A DNA stretch of 64,000 nt from JAXMEQ01 sp046348225 (lineage in GTDB: Bacteria > Pseudomonadota > Gammaproteobacteria > Burkholderiales > Burkholderiaceae_C). The DNA is taken from the NCBI GenBank assembly GCA_046348225.1, contig JAXMEQ010000008.1, positions 62,001 through 126,000 on the forward strand, given 5' to 3'. Positions 31,268-39,825 of this stretch are shown in pieces (the first letter of the stretch is position 1; each line of letters starts with the position of its first letter). The translations under genes and the position numbers were made by a program. The notes under the pieces were generated by a model. The model ran no database searches. It was not told the origin of the DNA and saw nothing but the letters and a program-made list of their open reading frames with translations.

Positions 31268-31283
31268 TCGGCGCTATTCCTGC

Positions 31284-32102
31284 ATGATCGAGCTGCTGCA
31301 AATCACCAACGACCCGGCGTTCGCGCGCCGCTGTGACGCCTTGCCGGGCATGCGGCTGTGGGTGGACCTGGAGCGGCTGGGCAAGGCCGAGCGCCAGGCC
31401 GGACTGGGCAGCTTCATCAGCGCCCATGCGCTGGACGACGTGGGCCGCATCAAGTCGGTCTTGCGGCATTCGCCGCTGATGGTGCGTGTCAACCCGGTCA
31501 ACCCTCAGACGCCCGGGGAGGTCAGCGCCGTGCTGGCGCAGGGCGCCGACCTCCTGATGCTGCCGATGTTCACCACGGCAGACGAGCTCAGGCAGTTTGC
31601 CCGCATCGTCGATGGCCGCGCGCCGATCGTGCCGTTGCTGGAGACGGCGGGCGCACTGCACAGCCTGCCGCAGTGGGTGGCCACGCCGGGCCTGGCCGAG
31701 GTGTTCGTCGGGCTCAATGACCTGCATCTGTCACTCGGCTGCCGGTTCATGTTCGAGCCGCTGGCGCGGGGCCATGTGGACCAGGTGGCGGCGGTGGTGC
31801 ATGGCGCGGGGCTGCGCTTTGGCTTTGGCGGTATCGCCCGGCTCGACGAGGGCCTGCTGCCGGGGCGCGACGTGCTGTCGGAGCATGTCCGGCTGGGCTC
31901 GTCCGCCGTCATCCTTTCGCGTACCTTCCATCGCAGCGACTCGTCCACCTCGTTTGAAGACGAGGTCGCGTCCCTGCGCGAAGCCGAACAGCGTCTGGCG
32001 ACCCGCAGCCCGGCGCAGCGGGATGCCGACCACCAGCGGGTGCTGGCGCGCATCGACGCCATTGCCGCCGGCATGGCTCCGGCGCGGGCAGTTGCCTCAT
32101 GA
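31284..32102 (+). CDS. HpcH/HpaI aldolase/citrate-lyase family protein
   Basis: A 272-residue TIM-barrel protein of the HpcH/HpaI (CitE-like) superfamily, which form or break carbon-carbon bonds with pyruvate or acetyl units using a divalent metal. The metal-ligand motifs PLLETAGALHSLPQ (Glu) and FVGLNDLHLSLGC (Asp) are visible, after VDLERLGKAERQ and LMLPMFTTADELRQF. Its stop overlaps the sugar transferase start (ATGA), so it is co-expressed with glycan genes. Its substrate is unknown; a role in supplying or modifying a sugar precursor is an inference from context. Confidence 0.75.
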   Translation: MIELLQITNDPAFARRCDALPGMRLWVDLERLGKAERQAGLGSFISAHALDDVGRIKSVLRHSPLMVRVNPVNPQTPGEVSAVLAQGADLLMLPMFTTADELRQFARIVDGRAPIVPLLETAGALHSLPQWVATPGLAEVFVGLNDLHLSLGCRFMFEPLARGHVDQVAAVVHGAGLRFGFGGIARLDEGLLPGRDVLSEHVRLGSSAVILSRTFHRSDSSTSFEDEVASLREAEQRLATRSPAQRDADHQRVLARIDAIAAGMAPARAVAS

Positions 32103-32653
32103 AGCGCCTGCTGGACGTTGCCGTCTCCCTGCTGGCGCTGCTGGTGCTCGCCCCCGTGCTGCTGCTGGCGGCGCTGGCGGTGGTGCTGGACAGCGGCTTC
32201 CCCGTGCTGTTTCGCCAGACCCGTGTGGGGCGGGGCGGGCGGGAGTTCGGCATGTACAAGTTTCGCAGCATGGTGGTGAACGCAGCGAGCCTCGGCCCGT
32301 GGCACACCGCCGACCAGGATCCCCGCATCACCCGTGTGGGCCGGGTGCTGCGCCGCACCAGCATTGACGAGCTGCCCCAGCTGTTGAACGTGCTGCTGGG
32401 CGACATGAGCCTGGTGGGCCCGCGGCCAGACGTTCCGGCGCAGCGGGCGCTGTACAGCGAGGCCGACTGGCAACTGCGCTGCAGCGTGCGGCCGGGCATC
32501 ACCGGTCTGGCACAAATGCTGTACCGGTCCGACTGCACGCAGGAGATGCGGACCGAAGCGGACCTGCGCTACGCCCGCGAGGCGGGCTTCTGGCTCGACG
32601 TCCGCATCATGCTCGGCACGGTGTCGCGACTCACCGGAAAAGGCAGCAACTGA
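32099..32653 (+). CDS. Polyprenyl-phosphate sugar-phosphate transferase (PglC/WcaJ type)
   Basis: A membrane monotopic phosphoglycosyl transferase that moves a sugar-1-phosphate from a nucleotide sugar to undecaprenyl phosphate, the first committed step of a lipid-linked glycan. The 184-residue short form has one hydrophobic N-terminal segment (about residues 3-30) and the family blocks FRQTRVGRGGREFGMYKFRSM, DPRITRVGRVLRRTSIDELPQL with the catalytic Asp-Glu pair, and GDMSLVGPRPDVP. Size fits PglC rather than the long WbaP/WcaJ forms. The stop overlaps the asnB-like start (TGATG). Confidence 0.92.
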   Translation: MKRLLDVAVSLLALLVLAPVLLLAALAVVLDSGFPVLFRQTRVGRGGREFGMYKFRSMVVNAASLGPWHTADQDPRITRVGRVLRRTSIDELPQLLNVLLGDMSLVGPRPDVPAQRALYSEADWQLRCSVRPGITGLAQMLYRSDCTQEMRTEADLRYAREAGFWLDVRIMLGTVSRLTGKGSN

Positions 32654-34443
32654 TGTGCGGCATCTTTGGTTACTGGGACCGCCACCGGCGCAGTCTGTCC
32701 GACGCGGCGCTGGACGGCATGGCGCACAGCCTGCTGCACCGGGGACCGGACGACCAGGGCATCTGGCACCAGCCCGCACGCGGGGTGGCCATCGGCAATC
32801 GCCGCCTGTCGATCATTGACCTGGGCGGGGGCCATCAGCCTTTTGTTTCGGACGATGGCCAGATCGCCGTGGTGCAGAACGGTGAAATCTTCAACTATGT
32901 GGAGCTTGCTGCGCAGCTGCGCCGCGAGGGTGTGCTGCTGAAGACCGGGTCGGACACCGAGGTCATCCTGCGCCTGTACGAACGTGAAGGAATTTCCTTC
33001 GTGAGCAAGCTCAACGGCATGTTCGCGATTGCCATCGACGACCTGCGCGAAGACGCGCTGTTCCTCGTGCGTGATCGCATCGGCGTCAAGCCGCTGTACG
33101 TGGCGGACGACGGTGAACGGGCGGTCTTTGCTTCGGAAATCAAGGCAATTCTGCCTGTAGCCCGCGCCAATACTGCATCGCGTGCTATCGATTTTGAAGC
33201 GGTTCATCACTACCTCAGCTTCAACTACATTCCCGCCCCCTGGACCATCTGGCAGGGTATCCGGCATGTCATGCCGGGCACCTGGATGAAGTTCACGCGC
33301 ACGGGCGTGCAGACGCAGCGCTGGTGGTCGCTGGCCGACCAGCGCGAGCGGGACCACGATTTCGGTGCCTGGGCCGAAGAGTTCATGGCCATCCTGGACG
33401 ATGCCACCCGCATCCGCCTGCGTGCCGACGTGCCCTGGGGCGCCTTTCTGTCGGGTGGGGTCGATTCCAGCACCATCGTGGGCCTGATGGCCCGCCATGT
33501 GGACCGGCCCGTCAAGACCTTCTGCATCGGATTTGCCGATCCGCGTTACGACGAGTCTGCCTTTGCCGCGGAAGCGGCGCGCCGCTTCGGCTGCGACCAC
33601 ACCAGCGAGGTGGCCGAACTCAACATGCTCGACCGCTGGCCGCAGGTGTTGTACCACCTCGACCAGCCGCATGGCGACGCTTCCTTCATGCCGACCCTGC
33701 GCGTGAGCGAACTGGCGGCCCGGCACGTGAAGGTGGTGCTCACCGGCGACGGCGGTGACGAGCTGTTTGCCGGCTACGAGAAGCATGCAAACTTCTTCGC
33801 CCAACCCGGTGTGGACGGGCTCGACGCCGGCAGCTTCCAGCGCCGCTACTTTGATTCCATCTCGCTGTTCACGCCCGATGCCAAGCGGGCGCTGTACCAG
33901 CCGGCGCTGGCTCGCTCGCTGGCCGGCATCGACAGCTTTTCGGTGGCCGCGCGACCCTGGTTCGATGAAGCCGCCCATTTTGACCGCATCAACCAGGCGC
34001 TGTATCTGGACATGCAACTGCTGCTGTCGGGCAACAACCTGGTCAAACCCGACCGCATGGGCATGGCCGTTTCCATCGAGGCCCGTACCCCGTTTCTGGA
34101 CTGGCGCATGATGGAATTTGCGTTTCGCTCCCGCGGCAGCACCAAGCTCAGCAGTGGCGACAAGAAGCACTGGTACAAGAAGGCCGCCGCGCCATTGATT
34201 GGCGATGATCTGGCCTACCGCCGCAAGCAGATGTTCACCGTGCCGATTGGCGACTGGTTCCGTGCCGGCAGTTACCCCTGGCTGCGCGACACGCTGGCGG
34301 GAAGCGAGATCTTGCAGCAGTACTTCAACACGCAAGCGATTACGTGTATGCTCACCCAGCATGCCAGAGGAGACGGCAACTTTACACGCGAGTTGCGTGC
34401 TCTGGCAGCCTTCGCCATATGGGAACAAAACCAGGCCGGCTAA
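32653..34443 (+). CDS. AsnB-like glutamine-hydrolysing amidotransferase
   Basis: A 596-residue class II glutamine amidotransferase of the asparagine-synthase family. Cys2 (MCGIFGY) is the glutaminase nucleophile, HRGPDDQG and FNYVELAAQL belong to the glutaminase domain, and SGGVDSSTIVGL is the ATP-binding loop of the synthase domain. In glycan loci such proteins often amidate a uronic acid (as proposed for WbpS), so housekeeping asparagine synthesis is not assumed. Residues about 163-183 (ILPVARANTASRAIDFEAV region) are encoded by an inverted copy of the 60-base repeat. Confidence 0.88.
   Translation: MCGIFGYWDRHRRSLSDAALDGMAHSLLHRGPDDQGIWHQPARGVAIGNRRLSIIDLGGGHQPFVSDDGQIAVVQNGEIFNYVELAAQLRREGVLLKTGSDTEVILRLYEREGISFVSKLNGMFAIAIDDLREDALFLVRDRIGVKPLYVADDGERAVFASEIKAILPVARANTASRAIDFEAVHHYLSFNYIPAPWTIWQGIRHVMPGTWMKFTRTGVQTQRWWSLADQRERDHDFGAWAEEFMAILDDATRIRLRADVPWGAFLSGGVDSSTIVGLMARHVDRPVKTFCIGFADPRYDESAFAAEAARRFGCDHTSEVAELNMLDRWPQVLYHLDQPHGDASFMPTLRVSELAARHVKVVLTGDGGDELFAGYEKHANFFAQPGVDGLDAGSFQRRYFDSISLFTPDAKRALYQPALARSLAGIDSFSVAARPWFDEAAHFDRINQALYLDMQLLLSGNNLVKPDRMGMAVSIEARTPFLDWRMMEFAFRSRGSTKLSSGDKKHWYKKAAAPLIGDDLAYRRKQMFTVPIGDWFRAGSYPWLRDTLAGSEILQQYFNTQAITCMLTQHARGDGNFTRELRALAAFAIWEQNQAG
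33141..33200 (-). repeat. 60-base palindromic element, copy 4 (inside asnB-like gene, inverted)
   Basis: Read on the - strand, the head GCTTCAAAATCGATAGC (33200-33184), 20 bases and GGGCTACAGGC match the other copies without gaps. It lies antisense to the gene, in a surface loop between the glutaminase domain and the synthase domain. Confidence 0.8.
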
Positions 34444-34529
34444 CGTGCGATGAGCAGAACCATCGAAGCGCCAGACCTACTCTCTGTCAATGCAATGCGT
34501 TGGAATGAAGTCGCCCTTTAGGATTCGTG

Positions 34530-35618
34530 ATGTCACCTGCATCTTCTGGCGTTAGTTCGTCGTCATTGCAAAAATTGCGACAAATCTGGGGCAGCAATGT
34601 CAGCCTCAAGTTCAGTAAGCCATTTGATATACGAATGCTGAACCGCGATTCAGCTTGGCGGCGTTCCATTGCATCTGACCAGGCGGTACTGTCGGCCCGT
34701 TTCGCCGTCAATTCCACCCGGCGTACGATGTGTCCGCTTTGCAACGGATCTGACTCGAGCCGTGTGATGGTAGTGCACGGCGTGAGTTACCTGGAATGTG
34801 CAACTTGCTCACATCTCTATAGTGAATTGATTCCACTGGAAGGAGCCGTTCAGTCACTCTACGACGACTCCGAAGGCAGTGATGCCTCGAGTCAAGCCAA
34901 GATCTATCTGGACGACACACTATTTGCACGGCGGATCGAAATGATCGGTCGCCCGAAAGTCGATTTCGTGACGGAAGTCATCGGGTCTACGGCAGGCGAG
35001 TGGCTTGATATTGGCTGCGGGACCGGCGAGGTACTCGTTGCCGCCCGCGACGCGGGCTGGCATGTCCGTGGGATTGAGGCGGACATCCGTTTCGTCGACT
35101 TTGCGCAGATGCGGGGACTACCAGTCGAACACGGCTTCGTTACGGGAGACAACTCCTCGTCCCTCATTCGCGAGGCGACGGTGGTTTCCTTGTTCAACCT
35201 TGTAGAACATCTGGAGGATCCTGTTGGCTTGCTAAAGGCGATAGTTGCCGGCGCACGCAGAGGTACTTGGGTCGTCATCGAGGTTCCACGACATCCCAGT
35301 CTCAGCTCACTCAGCAATCTTCTTTTTCCGTCGTTGAGCGCCAGGCATATTTATCCACCGGATCATCTTCATGTATTTACTGATGCATCTCTGAGGCAGG
35401 TTCTCGGACAGGCTGGAATCTCACCCTTTGCGCTATGGCTATTTGGGCAAGATATCCAGGACTTTGTGATGACAGGCGTGAGTCATCAACTGCGAGAGCA
35501 ACCGCTGCCAAGATTTGTAGATCAAATTCTCGACGCTGCTCCACAATTGCAGCAGTGTGTTGATGAGGCGGGCTTGAGCGACACCATCGTCGTGGTCGGT
35601 CGCACGGTCGGCAATTGA
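34530..35618 (+). CDS. SAM-dependent methyltransferase with N-terminal zinc ribbon
   Basis: A 362-residue class I methyltransferase. An N-terminal zinc ribbon (CPLCNGSDSS ... CATCSHLYSEL, about residues 68-92) is followed by the SAM site WLDIGCGTGEVLVAARDAGW (about 150) and FNLVEHLEDPVGLLK. Such zinc-ribbon methyltransferases often act on sugars or O-antigen groups; the acceptor is not evident. ATG 34530 has a TAGGA site seven bases before it and is preferred over the GTG one codon earlier. Base composition drops sharply at this gene relative to asnB. Confidence 0.83.
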   Translation: MSPASSGVSSSSLQKLRQIWGSNVSLKFSKPFDIRMLNRDSAWRRSIASDQAVLSARFAVNSTRRTMCPLCNGSDSSRVMVVHGVSYLECATCSHLYSELIPLEGAVQSLYDDSEGSDASSQAKIYLDDTLFARRIEMIGRPKVDFVTEVIGSTAGEWLDIGCGTGEVLVAARDAGWHVRGIEADIRFVDFAQMRGLPVEHGFVTGDNSSSLIREATVVSLFNLVEHLEDPVGLLKAIVAGARRGTWVVIEVPRHPSLSSLSNLLFPSLSARHIYPPDHLHVFTDASLRQVLGQAGISPFALWLFGQDIQDFVMTGVSHQLREQPLPRFVDQILDAAPQLQQCVDEAGLSDTIVVVGRTVGN

Positions 35619-35707
35619 CGCCAATGGCAGCCTATGCCGTCAATTTCACGGCTTAGTGATACGATAATTTCCATTGGTGGACCATACCTTGGTGACTTTG
35701 CACACAT

Positions 35708-36928
35708 ATGAGTAATTCTGATCTGGCGCTTTGGGGACTTCCACCGCAGGTGATGTACTGCAGGCGTTGCGTCATCTCAAATCAGCGACCTAATTCGGTT
35801 GTTGAGTTCAAGAACTCGGTCTCTGATCGCAAGCCAACAATTGGGTTCGACGAGTTCGGCGTTTGCTCTGCGTGCCGTTACGCTGACATCAAGGAAACCA
35901 TCGATTGGGAGCTTCGCGAGAAGGAACTGATGGCCTTGTGTGATCGCTACCGCAGCAAGAGCGGTTCTTACGACTGCATTGTCCCCGGCAGTGGTGGCAA
36001 GGACAGCGCCTTCACATCACATGTCCTGAAATACAAGTACGGCATGAACCCGTTGACGGTAACCTGGGCCCCACACAGGTATACGGACATCGGGTTTCAA
36101 AATTTTCAAAACTGGATTCATTCGGGGTTTGACAATATCCTTTTCACGCCTAATGGGCGTGTCCATCGATTGCTCACCCGCTTGGCATTCGAGAATCTGG
36201 TACACCCGTTCCAGCCGTTCATCATTGGCCAGCGTCTTATTGGCCCGCGTTTGTCCGCGCTGTATGGCATCCCGTTGGTGTTCTATGGAGAAAATCAGGC
36301 TGAGTACGGAAACAACATTGAGGAGAACTTTCGGCCAACTATGGACATGTCGTTTTTCAAACGTTCTCCCGAAAGTAGTGAAAGCATCAACGATATTGTT
36401 CTGGGTGGGGTGACAGTGTCCGAACTGCTGGACAAGTACGGAGTGGACCGGAAAGATTTGAATCCTTACTTGCCTGTAGATGCAGCGGCAATTGATCGGG
36501 TGGGTACTGAAGTGCACTATCTTGGCTATTACCTCAAGTGGGATCCTCAGGAGTGCTTTTACTACGCAGTGGAGAACACAGGGTTTCAGACGAATCCTGA
36601 GCGAACGGAGGGCTCTTACTCAAAATACAGTTCAATCGACGACCAGATTGATCCTTTGCACTATTACACAACGTTCATCAAGTTTGGTATCGGGCGAGCC
36701 ACCTACGATGCGGCGCAGGAGATCCGCAACCGGAAAATTGACAGGGAGGAAGGCGTTGCCCTCGTGCGGAGGTTCGATTCCGAATTTCCAGCTAAATACT
36801 TCCAGTCCATTTTGGAGTATATGGGTATCACCGAGGCAAGATTCCACGAGATCATTGACGGTGCAAGGTCGCCTCATCTCTGGCACAAGGTGGACGGTCA
36901 GTGGTGCCTCAAGCATCAGGTGTCATGA
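35708..36928 (+). CDS. N-acetyl sugar amidotransferase (WbpG/PseA family)
   Basis: A 406-residue PP-loop enzyme of the WbpG/PseA/PtmG family, which convert an N-acetyl group on a sugar to an acetamidino group. It has a likely zinc site (C18, C21 in YCRRCVIS; C53, C56 in GVCSACRY) and the PP-loop SGGKDSAF at about residues 95-102. In P. aeruginosa wbpG acts with hisH2/hisF2 and in C. jejuni pseA lies beside hisF/hisH copies; here neuBCA separates it from its hisF and hisH. The sugar acted on is inferred to be the nonulosonic acid made next door, but that is unproven. Confidence 0.88.
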   Translation: MSNSDLALWGLPPQVMYCRRCVISNQRPNSVVEFKNSVSDRKPTIGFDEFGVCSACRYADIKETIDWELREKELMALCDRYRSKSGSYDCIVPGSGGKDSAFTSHVLKYKYGMNPLTVTWAPHRYTDIGFQNFQNWIHSGFDNILFTPNGRVHRLLTRLAFENLVHPFQPFIIGQRLIGPRLSALYGIPLVFYGENQAEYGNNIEENFRPTMDMSFFKRSPESSESINDIVLGGVTVSELLDKYGVDRKDLNPYLPVDAAAIDRVGTEVHYLGYYLKWDPQECFYYAVENTGFQTNPERTEGSYSKYSSIDDQIDPLHYYTTFIKFGIGRATYDAAQEIRNRKIDREEGVALVRRFDSEFPAKYFQSILEYMGITEARFHEIIDGARSPHLWHKVDGQWCLKHQVS

Positions 36929-36938
36929 GTGCATCCGT

Positions 36939-37994
36939 ATGAGTAACGCGATACAACCCGGCGAGTTCAGCATTGGAGGACGTCGAATCGGGCGTTCCTC
37001 GCCTGCCCTGGTGGTGGCAGAGATAGGTATCAATCACGAGGGCGATTTGGCCAAAGCCTACCGGATGGTGGATGACGCCAAGGCTGCCGGTTGTGAATGC
37101 GTCAAATTTCAGTCGCATGTCATTGAGGACGAAATGATTCCGGAGGCGGGAAACGTCATTCCCGGTAATGCAAGCGAGTCGATTCTCGAGATCATGAAGC
37201 GATGTGCTTTTGACGAGGTGCAAGAGGCTGAACTCAAGCGATACGTGGAAGACTCAGGCATGCTGTTCTTGAGTACCCCCTTTTCGCGGGCCGCTGCAGA
37301 CAGGCTTGAACGTATGGGTGTGCTGGCATACAAGATCGGGTCAGGCGAGTGCAACAACTACCCGCTGATAGAACACATCGCCTCGTTTGGCAAGCCCGTG
37401 ATCCTGAGCACCGGCATGAACAACATAGAGACGGTTAGGCCGGCGGTCGAAATTTTCCGTGACAACCGAATTCCTTATGTGCTTTTGCATGTGACCAGCA
37501 TGTATCCGACTCCATATGACAAGGTTCGGCTGGGGGCCATGCGGGAACTTCAGGAAGCTTTTCCCGACGCTCAGGTTGGTTTGTCGGACCACACTTTGAC
37601 GAACTACACCTGCCTCGCAGCGGCGGCGTTGGGGGCGACAGTCCTGGAAAGACACTTCACATCCGACAAGTCTTGGCCGGGCCCCGATATCGAGGTCTCA
37701 ATGGACCCCCGAGATCTCAAGGATTTGATTGAGGGGTCGCGGGCAATACATTTGGCACTCGGGGGCTCAAAAAGAATCCTGCCGGAAGAACAACCCACCA
37801 TTGATTTCGCCTACGCATGTGTGGTCGCTTTGCGTGACATTGATGTTGGCGAGACATTGGGAATGCATAACATTTGGGTGAAGCGTCCGGGGACTGGCGA
37901 GATCCTTGCCAAGGATTTCAAGCGACTGTTGGGGCGCAAAGCTGCGCAACCCATTAATCGGAATGAACAACTACGGTGGGAGGCAGTCGCTTGA
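36939..37994 (+). CDS. neuB: Nonulosonic acid synthase, NeuB family
   Basis: NeuB-type enzymes condense phosphoenolpyruvate with an N-acyl hexosamine to a nine-carbon nonulosonic acid. The 351-residue protein has the TIM-barrel N-domain (LVVAEIGINHEGDLAKAY, CVKFQ, SSTPF-type FLSTPFSRAAADRLE, KIGSGECNNYPLIEHIASF) and a C-terminal SAF/antifreeze-like domain (RDIDVGETLGMHNIWVKRPG). Whether the product is sialic, legionaminic or another acid cannot be read from the sequence. ATG 36939 lies 11 bases after the amidotransferase stop. Confidence 0.93.
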   Translation: MSNAIQPGEFSIGGRRIGRSSPALVVAEIGINHEGDLAKAYRMVDDAKAAGCECVKFQSHVIEDEMIPEAGNVIPGNASESILEIMKRCAFDEVQEAELKRYVEDSGMLFLSTPFSRAAADRLERMGVLAYKIGSGECNNYPLIEHIASFGKPVILSTGMNNIETVRPAVEIFRDNRIPYVLLHVTSMYPTPYDKVRLGAMRELQEAFPDAQVGLSDHTLTNYTCLAAAALGATVLERHFTSDKSWPGPDIEVSMDPRDLKDLIEGSRAIHLALGGSKRILPEEQPTIDFAYACVVALRDIDVGETLGMHNIWVKRPGTGEILAKDFKRLLGRKAAQPINRNEQLRWEAVA

Positions 37995-39130
37995 ATCGCC
38001 GTGTGATGTTTGTTACGGGTACACGCGCTGACTTCGGAAAGCTCAAGCCGCTTATTCGTGTGGTAGCGCAAGACCCGGCATTCGATTACGCCATATTCGT
38101 TACCGGAATGCATCTTCTGTCTCGATACGGCTTTACCGTCGAGGAAGTGAGTGCCGCGGGATTCCGTAACATCTACAGCTTCATGAATCATGTCCACGGT
38201 GAACCTATGGAAGTGATTCTGTCCAACACCATCCAGGGACTTTCCCGTTATGTGCAGGAGTACAAGCCCGATGTATTGGTCGTCCACGGCGATCGAGTGG
38301 AGGCGCTTGCCGGCGCGGTTGTCGGCGCTTTGCGGAATGTGTACGTGGCCCACGTTGAAGGGGGCGAACTTTCTGGCACGATAGACGAGTTGCTGCGTCA
38401 CGCAACATCCAAGATGTCACATCTGCATTTCGTTGCGAACAACGAAGCCCGGCAGCTTCTGGTCCGCATGGGTGAACAGCCTGGTTCAATATTCCCGATC
38501 GGTTCTCCGGATATCGATGTGATGCTGTCGTCTGATCTGCCTTCCCTGGATGACGCACTCTCCTGGTACGACATCACGTTCCGGGAATACGACATTGTCA
38601 TGTTTCATCCCGTCACCACGGAGTTACCGCAGCTGACTCGGCACGCGGCCGCTGTGGTGGACGCCTTGCTTGAGAGTGGACATAACGCAATCGTTATCTA
38701 TCCTAACAACGATACGGGAAGCGAGCTGATACTCGACGAGTATCGCAGACTGGACGGTAACCCGCGCTTTCGCATATTTCCGTCGATTCGATTCGAGTTC
38801 TTCCTCGCCTTGTTGAAGCATGCCACGCTGATACTCGGGAATTCCAGTGCCGGCATCCGGGAGGCACCGGTCTACGGTGTTCCGACGGTGAACGTGGGCT
38901 CTCGACAAAGCAACCGCTTCTCCCACTCTTCCATTTTCAATGTTGAACCAGAAAGCAGTGCAATCTTGGACGCCATGCGGCTAGCGACCTCCGAAGGCCG
39001 TTTGCCCGCAAGCCAGCACTTCGGTGACGGTGATAGCGCCAGGCGGTTTCTCGAAGCGTTGCATAGCGAAGCGTTTTGGAACGTACCCAAGCAGAAGTCA
39101 TTTTTCAGTTTCGGTAATAGCGGGGTATGA
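37991..39130 (+). CDS. neuC: Hydrolysing UDP-sugar 2-epimerase, NeuC family
   Basis: NeuC releases UDP from a UDP-(di)N-acetylhexosamine while inverting C2, giving the hexosamine used by NeuB. The 379-residue GT-B-fold protein begins TGTRADFGKLKPLIR, has VVHGDRVEALAGA, the catalytic Glu region HVEGGELSGTIDELLRHATSK and the C-terminal LGNSSAGIREAPVYGVPTVN. The start is TTG 37991: GGGAGG at 37978-37983 lies seven bases before it, and TTGA overlaps the neuB stop; a GTG at 37976 has no site. Confidence 0.9.
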   Translation: MNRRVMFVTGTRADFGKLKPLIRVVAQDPAFDYAIFVTGMHLLSRYGFTVEEVSAAGFRNIYSFMNHVHGEPMEVILSNTIQGLSRYVQEYKPDVLVVHGDRVEALAGAVVGALRNVYVAHVEGGELSGTIDELLRHATSKMSHLHFVANNEARQLLVRMGEQPGSIFPIGSPDIDVMLSSDLPSLDDALSWYDITFREYDIVMFHPVTTELPQLTRHAAAVVDALLESGHNAIVIYPNNDTGSELILDEYRRLDGNPRFRIFPSIRFEFFLALLKHATLILGNSSAGIREAPVYGVPTVNVGSRQSNRFSHSSIFNVEPESSAILDAMRLATSEGRLPASQHFGDGDSARRFLEALHSEAFWNVPKQKSFFSFGNSGV

Positions 39131-39825
39131 AGCGCTATACCGCCATAGTCACAGCGCGGGGGGGCTCAAAAGGTCTGCTAGGAAAGAATTTGCGTGTCCT
39201 TGACGGGAAGTCCTTGTTGCGGCGAACGCTTGACGCGGCACTTGGCGTTGCCGCCGTCAGCCACGTGGCCGTGACCACCGACGACCCGGATATCGCGCGT
39301 GAATCGGCGGTGGCTGGTGTCCATGTCATCGATCGGCCGGCTGAACTTGCGACAGACGAAGCAAGCAGCGTAGACACAGTTGTCCATGCGCTCAGTGTGT
39401 TGAACGCCTTGGGATTGCTGGAACGTCACTTCGTTTTGTTGCAGCCGACCTCACCTATGCGCACTTCGTTTCATCTGGAGCAGTGCCTTGCTCTGCTCGA
39501 AGCTGCATCCGAAGGCAGCTGTACTGTCAGCGTCTGTGATCTTGAGCATCATCCGCTAAAAGCCTTGATTGAACACGACGGGCGTCTCAAGCCTGTGTCT
39601 GGAGACTGGAACACCCTGCACCAGCCGCGCCAGCTGCTCGGCCGGGCCTGTCGACCGAACGGAGCAATCTACGCGATGGGTGTCGAAGATTTCCTCGCCC
39701 ATAGGCAGTTTTTGTTCGAGCCGCTTGTTCCGTACTTCATGTCGACTGAAGACAGTGTTGATATTGATACTGCAAAAGATCTTGAGCAAGCGAGGAAGAT
39801 CTTGGCGGCTCGCAAGTCGTTGTGA
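39127..39825 (+). CDS. neuA: CMP-nonulosonic acid synthetase, NeuA family
   Basis: This enzyme activates the acid with CTP to CMP-sugar for transferases. The 232-residue protein has the family start IVTARGGSKGLLGKNLRVLDGK and DRPAELATDEASSVDTVVHAL, with the QPTSPMRT motif at about residue 110. It overlaps neuC (ATGA) and the next gene. neuB, neuC and neuA together are sufficient to make a CMP-nonulosonic acid from a UDP-HexNAc precursor. Confidence 0.92.
   Translation: MKRYTAIVTARGGSKGLLGKNLRVLDGKSLLRRTLDAALGVAAVSHVAVTTDDPDIARESAVAGVHVIDRPAELATDEASSVDTVVHALSVLNALGLLERHFVLLQPTSPMRTSFHLEQCLALLEAASEGSCTVSVCDLEHHPLKALIEHDGRLKPVSGDWNTLHQPRQLLGRACRPNGAIYAMGVEDFLAHRQFLFEPLVPYFMSTEDSVDIDTAKDLEQARKILAARKSL

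Noticed and set aside
35621..35677. CCAATGG/CCATTGG inverted pair before the amidotransferase gene as an operator
   Set aside because: The arms are 43 bases apart and only 7 bases long; chance cannot be excluded.
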